A DNA stretch of 64,000 bases from Hyphochytrium catenoides. Lineage: Eukaryota > Sar > Hyphochytriomycetes > Hyphochytriales > Hyphochytriaceae. This document shows positions 21,601-34,474 of the stretch, in pieces. Location: positions 32,160 through 96,159 of the forward strand of contig FLMG01003321.1 in NCBI GenBank assembly GCA_900088475.1, given 5' to 3'. The position numbers and the translations under genes are program-made. Every line of letters begins with the position of its first letter. Positions within the stretch are counted from its first letter, which is position 1. The notes beneath the pieces are model-generated. The model saw nothing but the letters and a program-made list of their open reading frames with translations. It was not told where the DNA came from and ran no database searches.

Positions 21601-24600
21601 GAGCTTCTGAGTTAGCTGGTAAACACCAGCAACCGGGTCCTAGCGATTGAGGTTAGATACTATGGGAATGTCACCCAGGAGGCCTCAGGCTAGCAATATT
21701 ATAAAAAAGGACGTACGGCAAACTAAGGCAGGGCTGAACTTTAAGACGTAGGCAAATGCTTAGAAGTGAAGAGATCCGGTCACTCTATGTGATGGTCCAA
21801 CAGAAAGTACAAACCTGCATTCGCAGCAATATCGCCATATTGTCGTCTATCACGTGATCGATCGACTTGGAAAGAGAACTGTCGGCAACCAGGTCTTCAA
21901 AGACCTCAAGGCTTGATCGCCGCTGCACGACTGGACGGCTCTTAGGTAGCTTTTGTGGATGTGTTGACGTCGGGGACTCTTCCGGACTACTTGTTGTTTT
22001 CTTGGACGTCTGCATCAGAGGTACCTCAGTGAAGTCTCACAGTCTCTCTAATGGTTCTCATAGTGTACCAGTAGTGTGCTTGGGGGTTGACTATTCGCCG
22101 CAGGTTTGTCCTCAGGGATCCCTTCAGAGACGAAATCGTAGCCGTAGTTGGAGAGCCTCCTCATGACTGCTCTGGGAACCGATTGCGTGGAAGGAAGCTG
22201 CCACACCGGCTGCATTTGCCGGCCTAGCAGGTCCATCTTTTCCAACAAATGGGACTCGAAGCTTCGAGCCCACCTGAAGAAGCGTAAACGTCAGAACGTA
22301 TAATTGTTTAGAGGAGAATGGGCTACTCTAGAGGAATAAACATGTGGCAAGCAACAAATGGTACATAACTCGTATGCGGGGACATGTGGACTCCTCCACC
22401 TGTCGCGTCAGCAGGTATGGGAATAGAAAGGTAGGACGTGGATGTTGTAGCAAAGTAGTAGAGAGCACGCTGCATGGCCAAGAGTAGCCCCAGAGCAGAG
22501 GAAGAAGCGAGGATCAGTTTCATACCTTTTGACTCCATTCATCATATCGTTGAGATTGACGTTGGAAGGAGGGGCAATGTATTGTAGGACAATACGTGGA
22601 GAGAGCCCTGGTGCACTGTCGCTCAAAGAAACATGGCCTTCGTTCCTATTAAATGGATGAAGAGCTCATCAATAACTTTTAACCCGATTGTCCTAAGAAG
22701 AGCAGTGACTCTATCTCACTTGTCTCTCTTTTGTTTGAACCACATGTCGGAGGCTGAGAGTACCGCATGGCCTAGAAAAACCACACGTGCCTCTAGTCCT
22801 TTATACCCATTGCGATGGTGACTTACGTTTTCTGGTCCTTTTCGGCCTCAGCTTGCATCCTTTCGAATAAGAGCGAATGCTGGCTGATAAGAGTCCTCAA
22901 TATCACAAGCTTCAGAACAGACTCGTAGAGCAGAGTAAGTTCGTTATGCGGTGTAGGACGAGCCAGTCCCACATTGGAACTGGAGCTCCACCATTCGGTT
23001 CCCAGGGCGTTAACTATTTTCTCAAAAAGCGGGGCGTTTGGGCTAGTTGAGCTCTTATGACAGCCTCCGGTCACACTTCCATGTGTTTCCTCTCCATTCG
23101 CCAGATTAGCTAATGAAAAGTCCTTGAGGGTCAGAGGGTTGTCCAGGAGAAGGCGGAAGAGCTCCCAGTGGCGACTAAGAGTTGCCAACAGGATAAGACC
23201 TTTTCGCACCGCAACCGCCATTTCAGCCGCCAGCATCAGGCTAAACCATTCATCCAAACTTGTTTGAAAGGACGAGAGATTACGGGGTTAGTAAAGAGGA
23301 AAGCTGCCGAAGTAATAGGCGCGATACTGAAGGGAAAACATAGGGTATCTGTACCACATTGAGAACGGCTATTGAAAGGAGACATACGCAAGTGCTGGAA
23401 ACTAGCAATTGGAGCCTCACCACTGTCCGTAGAAGCACTCCAAACACAGCTCTAGCTGGGCGATAGTTTGCAGGACCTCCAAGATATCTTCGGTGGACAA
23501 AGACCGTCCAGGCGCCACCTGATCGCACGCCTGCAGGGGCCTGCACGAGAGATACACCAAGAAGCATTCCGCCTCTACTCTCCTGTCCATGCAGCAAAGC
23601 AGGAGAAAGTATGGAAGGACATGCGCATCCCTAAGGTTGTAAAACACAAACGTAGTACGCCTGTTAGTCCAGGAGCAGCGCAACATGGGGCCCCCAAGCT
23701 CGCGAGTTAACTCTTATGCCAGCATTGGTGCTCTTGGACTACTATTCTTCCGCCTTGACAGCAAGCCCCTTGTACCCACAACCACTGCTCTTCTGAGGTA
23801 TTACTTGCTCGTCCTTGTATCGTTCTAAATCTCATGTTTTCCTCAGCCCTGTTATTCCTGGTACATTTCTTCTCTATTCTTCCCCTTAGTGTTTAGGTCT
23901 TACCGTTTTGGCTCTACCAGAGCTAATGCTGCTTCCAAGAGCTCCATCTTCTCTATTCCGCTAATAAGGGAAAGCGAACTGACCTCCCTCTCCACCAGGT
24001 CCAAAACTCCTCCTTCCTTATGTATCCTTTCTTTTAGTTCCTGGTTTACAGATGTGGGGCACCAGGAGAAGGGAAGGGATGGGGAGGCGGTTGCCACAAG
24101 TTCAACTAGCCGTATTGCAGCTGAGTGCTTGAGGAGAACACTTTGTAAGTGAGATCGAAAAGAGGTTGTTCCACTTTTAAGCCTTTCCCAGTACCACTGA
24201 GGGCCTTTCGAAACTTCCGCTATCTGCTGCACAGCCACCTTCTCATCTTCTCCATCTTTGGATCCTCCTCCTTCCATGCTTTCCCCTTCTGCTATCCATA
24301 GTTCACTCTTAGCACTGTGAGCACTGCCGGTACTCGATTTTCGCTCAAGCTGCCCAGGCACCGAGAACTCATCAAAAATGCTTGAGGAGGCTGGATTCAT
24401 CAAGCTTCCGAAGCTGCTTGTGGCAGTACTTCTTTCAATTTCTTGCTCTCTCCCTTCCCCTTCCTTCGACAATAGTGAAACTGGTGCGGCTGTAGGGCCC
24501 TTGCTGCCAGTATGGGAAACGAAAGACACCTCCTCAGCCATGCGGAAGTGTTCCAAGGCAATCGCAGGCAAACCAGTCCTGAAGAACTCCAAGCCAGCTG

Positions 24601-27600
24601 CGAGATTAGCTGTTGCCAAATCTTGGACAGAGACACCAAGGTCTGGTCCCTTACCCAATCCTTGGTCTGACCGATGAATATGTTCAAGTAGAGCCGGTGC
24701 AGACGCAGTGTCTAGATAGTGGTTCATGGTGTTCACAGTCTCCTGATATACGGCCGTAACCAATCTCTGCCTCTCCAGGTTATCCTGCTCCTCATGACCG
24801 CCGTTATCTTGCTGGGTGGGCAACGTTCTGAAAGGAGAAGACACCGCCTCTAAAGGAAGGGGGCTGGAGCTGGGATGGAGAGCGAGAAGAGAATCATGTC
24901 GTCGACCCAACCACCAGAGTGCGGCGCTTTCGAGAAAGTTTCCTCCTACAAAGGAAATGGGTTGAGAGAGAGTACGAGAAAAGGACGACAGACAGAGCAA
25001 AATGGGAAGCGGAGCGGCGAGAAACGGAGTGAGAGAGAGAGAGAGCCCACATGGGCTTTAGGGAAAGGTGGTACTACATATTGACGCCAAAGATCAGTTT
25101 GACGAAAATCCGGAGCCTAGTCGATCGAGAGACATGACTAAGGGTCATATCAATGCTTAAGCCAAGAGGTTCATCAAGTCCACCCCAAAGCAGCTAGTTA
25201 CCTGGATGGTTTCTTGCGTAGGCTATGACGTCCTCCTCCATCAGCTTCTTACAGACAGGTCCCAATGGTGTCACGACCTCTTCAACTCCTGAACCAGAAA
25301 CAGATTGCCTGCTACCCCATTCCCCACCATGTTCAACCACTCGTGTCACACAGATAGCCAGGGAGGGATCCTGGAGATAGTTTAAGATAATCCGCACCGC
25401 TTCATGCAGTTTGGGCGGCTGGTGAAGGAGGAACATGGCCGCTGCAGGAGAGTAGTATTTCTTCCGTAGAAGCGCGTAAGCATTCTTCACAGCAGCGACC
25501 TGTTGGGACGTCCAACGTGGTGAGTAGACCGTAAGGGGAAGGAGAGCGCTTATCAACCACGAAAAAGAACTGAGACTGTGCAGCGGAAGCCGAAGAAACA
25601 TTGTGAGTTGGGCGAAATGCTAGTAAAACGCTAATCAATCCACTGTGTCACCACGAAGGCAAGCAACACCGACTGGCAGATGGTCAACAATGGTGGTCAC
25701 ATGAGCTATGAGATTAACTTCCTCTAACCTGCCAACGCTCTTCTGCAAAGTTGTTCAGAAGAAAGGTTGAGAGCTGCTTGTATTGTGGATTGTTAGAGAT
25801 ACGGAGGAGGCCAGCTAGAACTTGTTTTTTGCCTGTGAATAAGCACCGGCGAGTCCAAGGATTACCCGAGGCGGTGAGAGAGCAGATGTAAGAGAGAGAT
25901 TGTCAGTAAAGTGGCTAATTCCTGCTTAATGGTTCCGCAGAGAGGCCATTGAACGAGAACCCCCGAGGCCCAGGCGTCAAGGCGAAGAGATACTCAGAGA
26001 AGGCGAAAAGAGTTGTTGTGACTCTCGTGCTAAAATATGTCGCTTACCAACGGCCGCGTATAAAAGAGCTACAGATAAGGCGTCACGGCAGCGGGAGAAC
26101 TCTGTCTTCGCTACTTTTTCCAGTATGTCCCGAAGTTTACTAGAGTCCTATGGTCCAGGAAGGAAACGACGCAGGATTCTTGATTAGAAGAGTGATTTTC
26201 GTACTTTAACGTGAGACCATTGAGATGTAAGTATAGGATGAGGTAAGACTCATGGGAAAGCACCATTTGCCATGCAAGAGGTGAGGAAAGGTTGCCGGGT
26301 AGGATGCAAGGCGAGCCGTGCGGAACTCGAAAGTAGAGGATTATAAGAAAAAGTAGCAATGCTATTGAGTCAATTTCGACGCAGAAAGCTACATAGAAGA
26401 AGAAGAAGCCAGCCCAAGAAAGTCAACAAGGAAATGGTTCATAACATATCAAAAGTTAACGGTAAGTAGGGCTCCCTAGTTTGGACAAGCCCGACCTTGA
26501 TCCATAACCCTGGCCATAGCTCCCTGATATCTTGTTTCCAGGACGGAGATGATGGAATTACGCGTGACAGCAGAAGGTTCTGATTCTGACAGTGTAGACC
26601 CCACACCACTGATGAAAGAGGAGGGAGGAGTGGGAGCAAAGAAGGCTGGCGTTCGAAGACGAAGTCTGGGTGGACATTCGCCTTCGAAGAACTAAATGGC
26701 TCCGCGGCGCCTATCACGTCCACATAAGACACTAACAAAATCAAATTGAACAAGTAAAGAACAACATAGTTTCATCAACAAACGGCAAACAAGACTCACG
26801 CTAGAGAAGGGGCAAACGGACCAGGCTAGAGGATTACAGGGAATGAGGTGAGCAGGAAATGAATGGGCATGATAACCATGGAGATGACCAAACCAGACAG
26901 AAGACACAGGTTACGTCACCCGTAGGCGGAAGCCCGTCCGAAGAATGTCATAAATCGCACCCTTGTCAGCCATAGGTGTACCTGTCGTTCGGTCTTCTCC
27001 AATTCTAGTACTCTTATCCGCCAGTTCCAGGCATATTACCTGTGCGCTTCGGGCTAAGGAAGTCTGGATAAGGAATGAGAGGCCAAAAACATCTAGTGCT
27101 CGATCTGCCCCCGACGATAAGAACTGGGAAAGAGAGGATCCAGAAGACAGAGACCTTAATATAATGAGAAGCTGTAGGGCCCACAGCTCTGGATAGTCAG
27201 CCAAGAGCCCTACAACGGTTTTGCGTGCCTTCTCCCCTCTCCTGAGAAAGGATGGAGCTAAGGAGAGAAGAAGATCATGACTTCTTTCCGTCAGGCAACG
27301 GTTTAGTACCGCAACGTCACCATCCGACAGAAAGAAAGCTTTCTCGTCTTTCACGCAGCCCTTGTCTTCCTGACTAATCCAGCCTTGGGTCTCAGGCCTG
27401 AAACGAAGGTTATTCAGGAGAAGAAGCTCCTTCTCTTTCTCCTCACTTAGGAAAACAAAATCGGCATTTTCTAGGTTGGCGCTCAGCTTAAGAATGTTGA
27501 AGAACCATTGAAGCATCTTTTGTACGCGCAGCCTTGATCCTGCCAGAAAAAGGGGAGAGCAGGAAGAGTCCATTCCATCAGCATCTGCTCTGGCTTTATC

Positions 27601-30600
27601 CTCACGCTCTGGTCCCATAAGTAGGGCACACAACGCCATCGGGTGCCAATCGGGGAAAAGTTGAGAGCTTAGCCGAAGAGCATCCTTCAAGGCCTCAACA
27701 GTAAGCCCAGTGACGGAGAAGGCCGTATAATCAACAGTCGTTGGCGAGACAGAGATGGATGTCGGTTGAGACGGCAATGTAGGTGTGAGAAGCTGAGCCC
27801 AGAGCCTTTTCATGACGCCTTTGCTCTTCGTTTCATGAATATGAGATCCAAAATCTGTCCACCTACATTTCAGAGACAATTAAGGGTGAGCATGAACTGA
27901 TCATTCCAGCTGCTCCCTATAGTACGAAGATGCAGAAGCAGCAACAGTGGCAGGTTTCGAAAGTGCCAGAGTACAAAAGGTAGTGCTGTCGGAAACCCAG
28001 TGACGAAAGTGAGACAAAGCGCTTTCGAAAGCTACTAGCTGGTTACCTGAATATGACAAATGGGCTTTGAGTGTTGCAGTTCGTCCCCTTAATCAGCTCC
28101 GCCTCCTTCATGCACCCAATCCCGGCAGCCACCACCAAGCCCGATGGGGAACGAAGCAAGTCGAACGAAGCGGGGAAAGAGGCCACTGGAGGAAGTATGG
28201 CCCTCCAGCTGTAGGGTTTAGCTCTCGTTTCCTCTCGCAGACTCTCGTCTCCTCTCTTTTGTTGTTGTATGGGAACACGAGAGTACAAAGAGACGCTCTC
28301 TCCATCGCAGACAGCAAGCACGGGATGTAGGTGGTCAACATCCCCCGGGCACCATTCAAACCGAGTAAAGCCGAATGGAGATGAAGTAGAGATGATTCCG
28401 TCTAAAAGAAACGAAAGGGAGGCAAGGTCTGCCTCAAAAATGAAGATGCTGCTCTTGCATGCGTCGAAAGTGACAGCCAGAGTGGTCACATTCAGAACTT
28501 TGATGCATGAAATACCCCTCTCCAAAGTTTCATCACCTGCTTGAGGCTCCTCTCTTGCTTGTCTGCCGACAGGTGTAATAAAGCGTGGTGATTGCCCTCG
28601 TTCAAATCTCTGGCCGGGAGCTTGCAGGGTAATGGCAGCGGGGCTGTCCTTTACCTCTTTCTCAAAGGCTCCATAGGCATCTATAGAAACCAGCTGGAGG
28701 GAAGCAAGCCTTAGGTTATATCCCCACCCGACAGGAATGCGAGCGGCGCTCAAGGGAGAAAAAATCAAGTAGGTAACCAGAGGAAAGCCCCATGAGCAAA
28801 GAAATATGAATAGAGAGAGAAAGCGGGACCTGATCCCAAGAATAGGGATACGGGAGGAAGGAAGGCATGCGTCTCGATTAAGTGAACATCGACAGTCAAG
28901 GGCATTTACCTCTTCCCAACTCAGATTATCTCCCTCCTCCTTCTGCCTGCCAGCCAAGGAGTAGACAAATAAAGTGCCTCCTTTAGTTGCCACGTAAAGG
29001 AATATGCTACTTTCTCCTGAGCTAATGAAGGCTGAAGGCTGGACCCAGGAAGAGACATACGAAACCTCATGATCTGCAAGCGAGGGAGGAGGGAATGGCT
29101 GGAAAATACAATCCTCTTTCATCTGGCTGTCCTTCATCAACCTCCAACATTGGAGGCGGCTTGTGTCTCTTTCTATCCCTACTACGATCGCGTCACCTTC
29201 TCTCCTTTCGGAGCCGTTAGAAGAAGTAGAGATGTTCGGATGGACAGAAGGGAATGTCAGAGCGAAGTTTAGCTTAGCATTGGTCGCGTGCAACTCTCCT
29301 ACGAGTTCCCATCGCTGGAGGCGCTTCTGGCTTTGAGATTTTTCCAACAAGCCCCAATGTACCGGCACTTCAAAAGAGTGGCATCGTGTCCCATGGTAAT
29401 ACTCTTTAGAGCTTATTCTTCGAATCTTGCCCTTTCTGTCCCATTGTTCCTGTCCTCTGTTCTTAGCTTCATCCTCTCGCGTTGGGTCCGAGTATCCGCT
29501 GGCCTCTACTAAGGGTGAAGATGATAGTTGAAAGTATCGACGAAATTTGAGCCTCATAATAGGCTCTCGCTTCAGGGAGTGAACCACAGCCAAAACCTCT
29601 GCCAAACTTTTGTCCCCGAGATCCCTGCCATTTATCCCAATGAAAACATCAAATAACTCAATCTTGCCAGACTTTTGAGCTGGGAGATGACGGCCATCTT
29701 GCGGGTTCACCTGGCACCACAGCAGTGCAAAGATCAAATCCCAAAGGATACACCGGATCGCAACAAACTCTTAGGAATGACGCGAAATAAATGATCGACA
29801 ATTGATAGTCCAAGGGGAGTGAGCAAAAAGCGGCTGAGTGGAAAGGCTACAGTCCAACGGACAAAGGCAAAATCATTAGAGAAAGGGAAGCCCAAAGATG
29901 ACCCAAACAAGATGCTCTATGACTAGGTTTCAACTTCTAATGAGCAATTTGAAGATCAGATCCGTGTAGGGGAACTACAGGGTAGGCAAGTCCAATTCTC
30001 CCAAATAGAGAGACAAAAAGACACGCCTGTATGTCAGCACTGAGACGGCCTCCATATTTCAAGCACCACTCCTACCTTAAATCGAGAGACTACCACATGA
30101 TCTAGGAGCTGGTCAAGCACTATGCCCAGCCCTCCCTCTCGATCAGGCTCCAGCTCCACCTCGAACTCTGTGAAGTCCTTCTTCTCTGGGGTTGATTGAT
30201 GAGAAGAGAGAGCTGATAGAGCTTGAACGAAGAGCTTAGCTGTAGGAGGTCGAGGCAGGAGTGAGAACTGTTCGGCTGGCTGGAGGACCAGATCCAGCGA
30301 GCATCGGTAGAGCTTGAACCTCCCTGAAGGGTAGAACAGTAAAAGCTCTGGGAGCCGGTCGGTGAACCTGCCGTATCAATGGGATCCAGGGCAGACTCAG
30401 CAACCGCAGTGAAGAGATGTACACGGAAGGGCTAGACAAGAAGAGCGATGAGGAAACTCCGGTACAAAGAAGATAGCGGTTGGCCTTCGACAAATCTAAG
30501 GAACACTACAAGCAGGAATGGCCATAGCTTCCGAAGTAAGACAGGAGAGCAAATACGTCTGCCATTCTACCTGCAACCGGTACCTACTACCCAGTCCATA

Positions 30601-33551
30601 ATCATGACTGCCTCCTGGTCGACGGAGTAGAAGCATCCTGCAGGGAGAAGTTGGTCCGAGACAATCAAATTTTCCTGAGCCCACCATGTCATAACTTCAG
30701 TTACAACTTTTTGATCTCTCTGATCGTCCGAGGCGGTCCTTCCTTTCCCAATCATCTGATCTCCGTCCTGTAAATGTGCAAAAGTGGCGACAAGGGGCAA
30801 GGAAGGATGACAGCAGAGCGCCTCTATGGGTGCGATGTGGGGCCGCCACCACGCCTGACGATTAACCTTCGACATACTTCGCCGTTCGTTGAACTTGACC
30901 TAGGCAGTGTGAGGGAGAGTAGCATTAGAAGACCTTTTGAGGAATAGCGAAGATACATGGCCATTGAGAGGAGACAAAATGAGTTGTATCGGCACTTGTC
31001 AAGCTCTCTAAGTGAGTTGAAGGGCCATGTAACTCAGCTAAATGAGGAGAACAATAGCTCCTTGAGTCTTTGCCAGGGAGTTGCTAGTCGAGGAAGCGAA
31101 ATACGAACAAAGATGCACAGATTTAAAGCAGTAAGAGAGATGAAAGACGAAGGGGAAGCAGGCGAAAAATGAAGGTCTTATGACATAGTCCGCCGGTGCT
31201 TGGGTCCTTCTTACATCTATGCTTGTTAACGCCCCATCTCCTCTCTGCAAGAGGACAGAGAGCCCAACAGGGAGGCCGCTTAAAGTGTGACGCATGTAGC
31301 CCGCCGCAAACGCTTTGGACAAATCTCCTCCCTTGGGGCCTCTCAGGTGAGATAGATCAAGCGTGAGGGAGAAAGAGGATGGGAAGACATCAGGTGACAG
31401 CTTAAGCGATGAGTCCAGCCCTCTGATGCACCACATATGCAGCTTAGAAGAGTGAATGCTGACTATCCAGTCGCACTGGTCCTTAGGCCAGAGAGCAAGC
31501 GAAAAGTTGTTAGGCCGAGCCGAGTATCAATGAGGGATGCAGTTGCTTTGGAAAGGGCTCTGACAAAGAATGAACGGATCTGAAACAACGGAAGGAGTGA
31601 TCCTCTAACCTGACTATGATCTCCTTCTGGCACATTCTCATCGTCAAGATTGCAGCGCAAGGCGTACATCCAGCTAACCACGCACGGAAATGAGGAGAGA
31701 TGGGATAGTGCACTAGGCGGAGAAGGCAGTCCTGATATCTGAGCGCAGCAATGGAAATCCTTGTCAAGAGATGGCTCTACCCAGATGTAAGCAACTCCAT
31801 CCTTGCAGACTAGCAAAAGACAAAGAAAGGTCAGCATTGTAGTGGTGGAACTGACTTGCTCTGGCTGCGTTTCAGCAGAGAGCAACCAAACACTAGGTTA
31901 GCGAGCCATATCTCCTGGAAGTTCTTAACGTTCCTGAGAAACACTTAGCAAGCCCCTTCGAAGTCATTCTAAATACTTAGAAGGCGTCCAAGGAACAAGA
32001 TCCTGAAACGATTGACAGTCCCTCTCCTTTCCGTCCTCTCTGCCACGCTTTTTAGCAACACAGTGTCAGTTCTCTCTTACTTACATGCCATTAACACATT
32101 CAGAGAGGTCTCGAAATAAGCTGGTCGCCAAGCAAAGGATATGATGTCAGCTGGCTGAGGGACCGGTATCAATCCATAGACAACTTTCCCAGCCTTCAAC
32201 TCATAGCGTCGCCAGATCTTTACTATAGCACTTTCCTTCCCGCTCACAGTGGCGAATAGGCGACTCTAGAAATTGAGTAAATGAAGCTTAGATCCATGGA
32301 AAGAGTAGATTTAGCTGCTTCTGCTTCTATCGGACGCCAATCACTTCCCTTCAAGTGGTCTGGGGTCCAGAGCACCTGAGTATTTACCATCTTCTCGATC
32401 CCTTCACCTCCTCGCCAGACACACATGATAGCATACCTGCGGCGAGAAGGCAGCCAGTGCGACCTTCTCGTCTCTATCGGCCCAAAGCTCCACATAATCC
32501 CACGTGCCCTTTCCGACACTTTTACTACTTTGGTACACCGAGATTCCCTCAGTTCCTGAAAGATAGCGGTGGGTCATAATGGACTTACAAGGAAACGACT
32601 TTGTTCTAGAAGGTGCAGAACAAAAAGAAGGGAACACTAAAGTAGTGGCATATGGATCGATCTGATTAGCTTGAAGCAGAATGACAATGGCTATCTCGAT
32701 AGACTAAATCCACGAGGCATGCCGATGATATGGTAGACAGTCTACTTTCGATTAGCGACTACACAGAGAAAGCGCACTTTTGGTAGTTGAGCCTTTACTA
32801 TAGGTAAGACTGGAAGAAGCTTCGTGCTCACACACTACCTGATATAAGCAGGGCATTTCCCATGAGACTGGTGGAGACGCACTGGATGCAAGGAGTGTTG
32901 AACTGCTTCTCCCATACTTTATCCCATCCGATCTCGCTTACTAAGGACGCATAACAATGAAGCGTGAGCTCTATCTGACCGCTGCTTGTTCCTTACTCCA
33001 AGACTGTCGAGAAAGCAGCAACAACCCCCTTTCCAGTTCCTCCCTTCCGCCTTTCAACACTTTTGTTCCGTGCTTGCCTCAATCTCTCGTCGGTGCTACT
33101 ATATCCCGCCCCTGCATAGCCCTTCAGCATCCTGTAAGGGCAAAGGACTATACCCTCTCTGCTCCCTCATCGCTCCCTCTCCCGGTCAGTACACACCTCT
33201 CCCGTTAGTCTCAGATGCCTGCTCTGATAATGTCTGTTCGTTAGGTACATGGACTGTTATCAAATCGGCAGAAGCGCAGGCCAGAAGCGCATTTCCTGTT
33301 GCAAACTGGAGAGAGCAGAGTGGACGAATATGGTCGTGGAGAATGGAGATGACGGAGAAGTTGCAGGGATCTCTAATGGAGACCGTGGGGCCAGAGCCCA
33401 CCGCAATAAGCTGGACTCCGTGATAATCTACCCAGGACCACAAAGAGAGAGGAATCTCAGGGAAGAAGCGCTTCAGCACGTATTCTTCAGACGAGAGAGA
33501 CTCTCCTGCACCATAAGGCACTCCTTCCTCATCCGCTCTATGGTTCGCCAT
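18633..33551 (-). CDS. RAV1: RAVE/rabconnectin-3-type V-ATPase assembly protein with PDZ, DEP and C2 domains (about 2916 aa, 28 exons)
   Basis: Exons, 5' to 3': 33197-33551, 32839-32940, 32437-32555, 32085-32265, 31610-31809, 31215-31475, 30571-30899, 30076-30367, 28830-29710, 28047-28748, 26920-27862, 26496-26681, 26048-26147, 25729-25832, 25202-25499, 23904-24945, 23421-23630, 22827-23258, 22526-22615, 22069-22273, 21815-22009, 21323-21606, 21017-21122, 20787-20890, 20186-20573, 19955-20008, 19584-19712, 19107-19289, 18633-18908; one of these boundaries (28748/28830) is an in-frame 81-base intron. They sum to 8751 bases, 2917 codons including the stop. Rav1/DMXL proteins promote V-ATPase assembly. 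The N-terminal WD part has LIAVGSGPTVSIRD, RLFATVSGKESAIVKIWRR and CKDGVAYIWVEP. The Rav1 C domain (~1460-1700) has KLRDILEKVAK, KKQVLAGLLRISNN, NNFAEERWQ and AYALLRKKYYSPAAAMFLL. Extra modules: PDZ (~575-660; GGLGIVLDQLLDHVVVSRF, SGKIELFDVFIGINGRDL), DEP-like (~2410-2500; MIKCFRLGDACRWLVAHGLD) and C2 (~2703-2860; LIEAANLVSANIFTAG, SRTVNNSVSPVWATE). A few donors (gtcggg, gtgacg, gttggc) are weak, so some boundaries may shift. Confidence 0.85.
19052..19079. repeat. C10 homopolymer followed by CT repeat inside a RAVE-gene intron
   Basis: Ten C residues run into about nine CT dinucleotides on the + strand. It lies in the intron between the two last C2-coding exons and is a likely site of length variation or sequencing error. 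Confidence 0.8.
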
Positions 33552-34474
33552 CCTTTTTTCTCAAATAAGACCCTTCCTACCCTAGGTCTTCATGCTTCCT
33601 TCGAGGTCAACCATCAAAGGTATCAAGGAACTATCGCTGAAAGAAGAAGGTCACCATCTTTTGCCGGCAGCGTCAAGCCTCTCCAGGAGACAGAAAGGGC
33701 CAACACATCAATGAGAACCCAGCACTTGCAATCATAAACGAGCTTGGAGGCACCGTGAACTGCCAGCAGCCCTGTCTCTTCTGAAGGTTGAAGCAGCCTG
33801 CGCGCCTTCCTGGAGCTCTCATCGGGACGCGACAGAGATCTGGCGAAGCAGCGGCACCAAAACGAAGTTGAGAACCGGAAGATCATCAGCTTGATGAACA
33901 GTATCTAGCCTTATTCCGGAATTTCTAAAGGACTAATATTCTACATTGAGAATCTAGCGTTTCCAGTTAGCCGTTAGGGGCTCTTAGAAAATTTCTGAAT
34001 CCTTACCGCTAACCGCTGTTAAAAGGTCTTTAACTCCTGTCGGTTACAGTCGTTGAGATAGGAGTACCATTTGTCTCATGAAAGATTAAAGCAACAGTGA
34101 TAGGAATGTTGCTTCCTTTCCTTGTTGGGCAGCCCGGCGATGAAGTCCGCGTTCATCAGTCTTTTGGACTGAAGCCGAGGACAGATCTCTTCCGACCTGA
34201 AGCTCGTCCTACGTGTCTTTCGAAGTGCTTCTTTCTCCCTGGACTCTGCATGTTAAGGTGCTGCTTCTCTGGGAGCCAATCCTGGGTTTGAATATGTGTC
34301 TGGGACATGAAGATCCGGAGCTCCGTGGGAGATTGTTCCGGTTCGTTATATGGTCTGCGAGGTTCTAGAGATTGACTTTGTTCCTGGACGTGCCGTCTAT
34401 TGTCCATAGGCGCAGACCTTCAATGCGAAGGCGGATGAGCACGTCAGTTCCTCATACAGCCGACCGCTGGAAGC
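33552..34474. promoter_or_regulatory. Divergent promoter region, RAVE gene (-) / IQ protein (+)
   Basis: It contains ccgctaaccgc at 34006-34016, shared with the divergent region at 3897-3907, and a related ttagccgttag at about 33967. An ORF at 33623-33886 (-) upstream of the RAVE start was not included because the family N-terminus already begins at 33551. Confidence 0.4.

Noticed and set aside
33623..33886. 87-codon minus-strand ORF upstream of the RAVE start
   Set aside because: The RAVE family N-terminus is already accounted for from 33551; no phase-consistent junction was needed or found.
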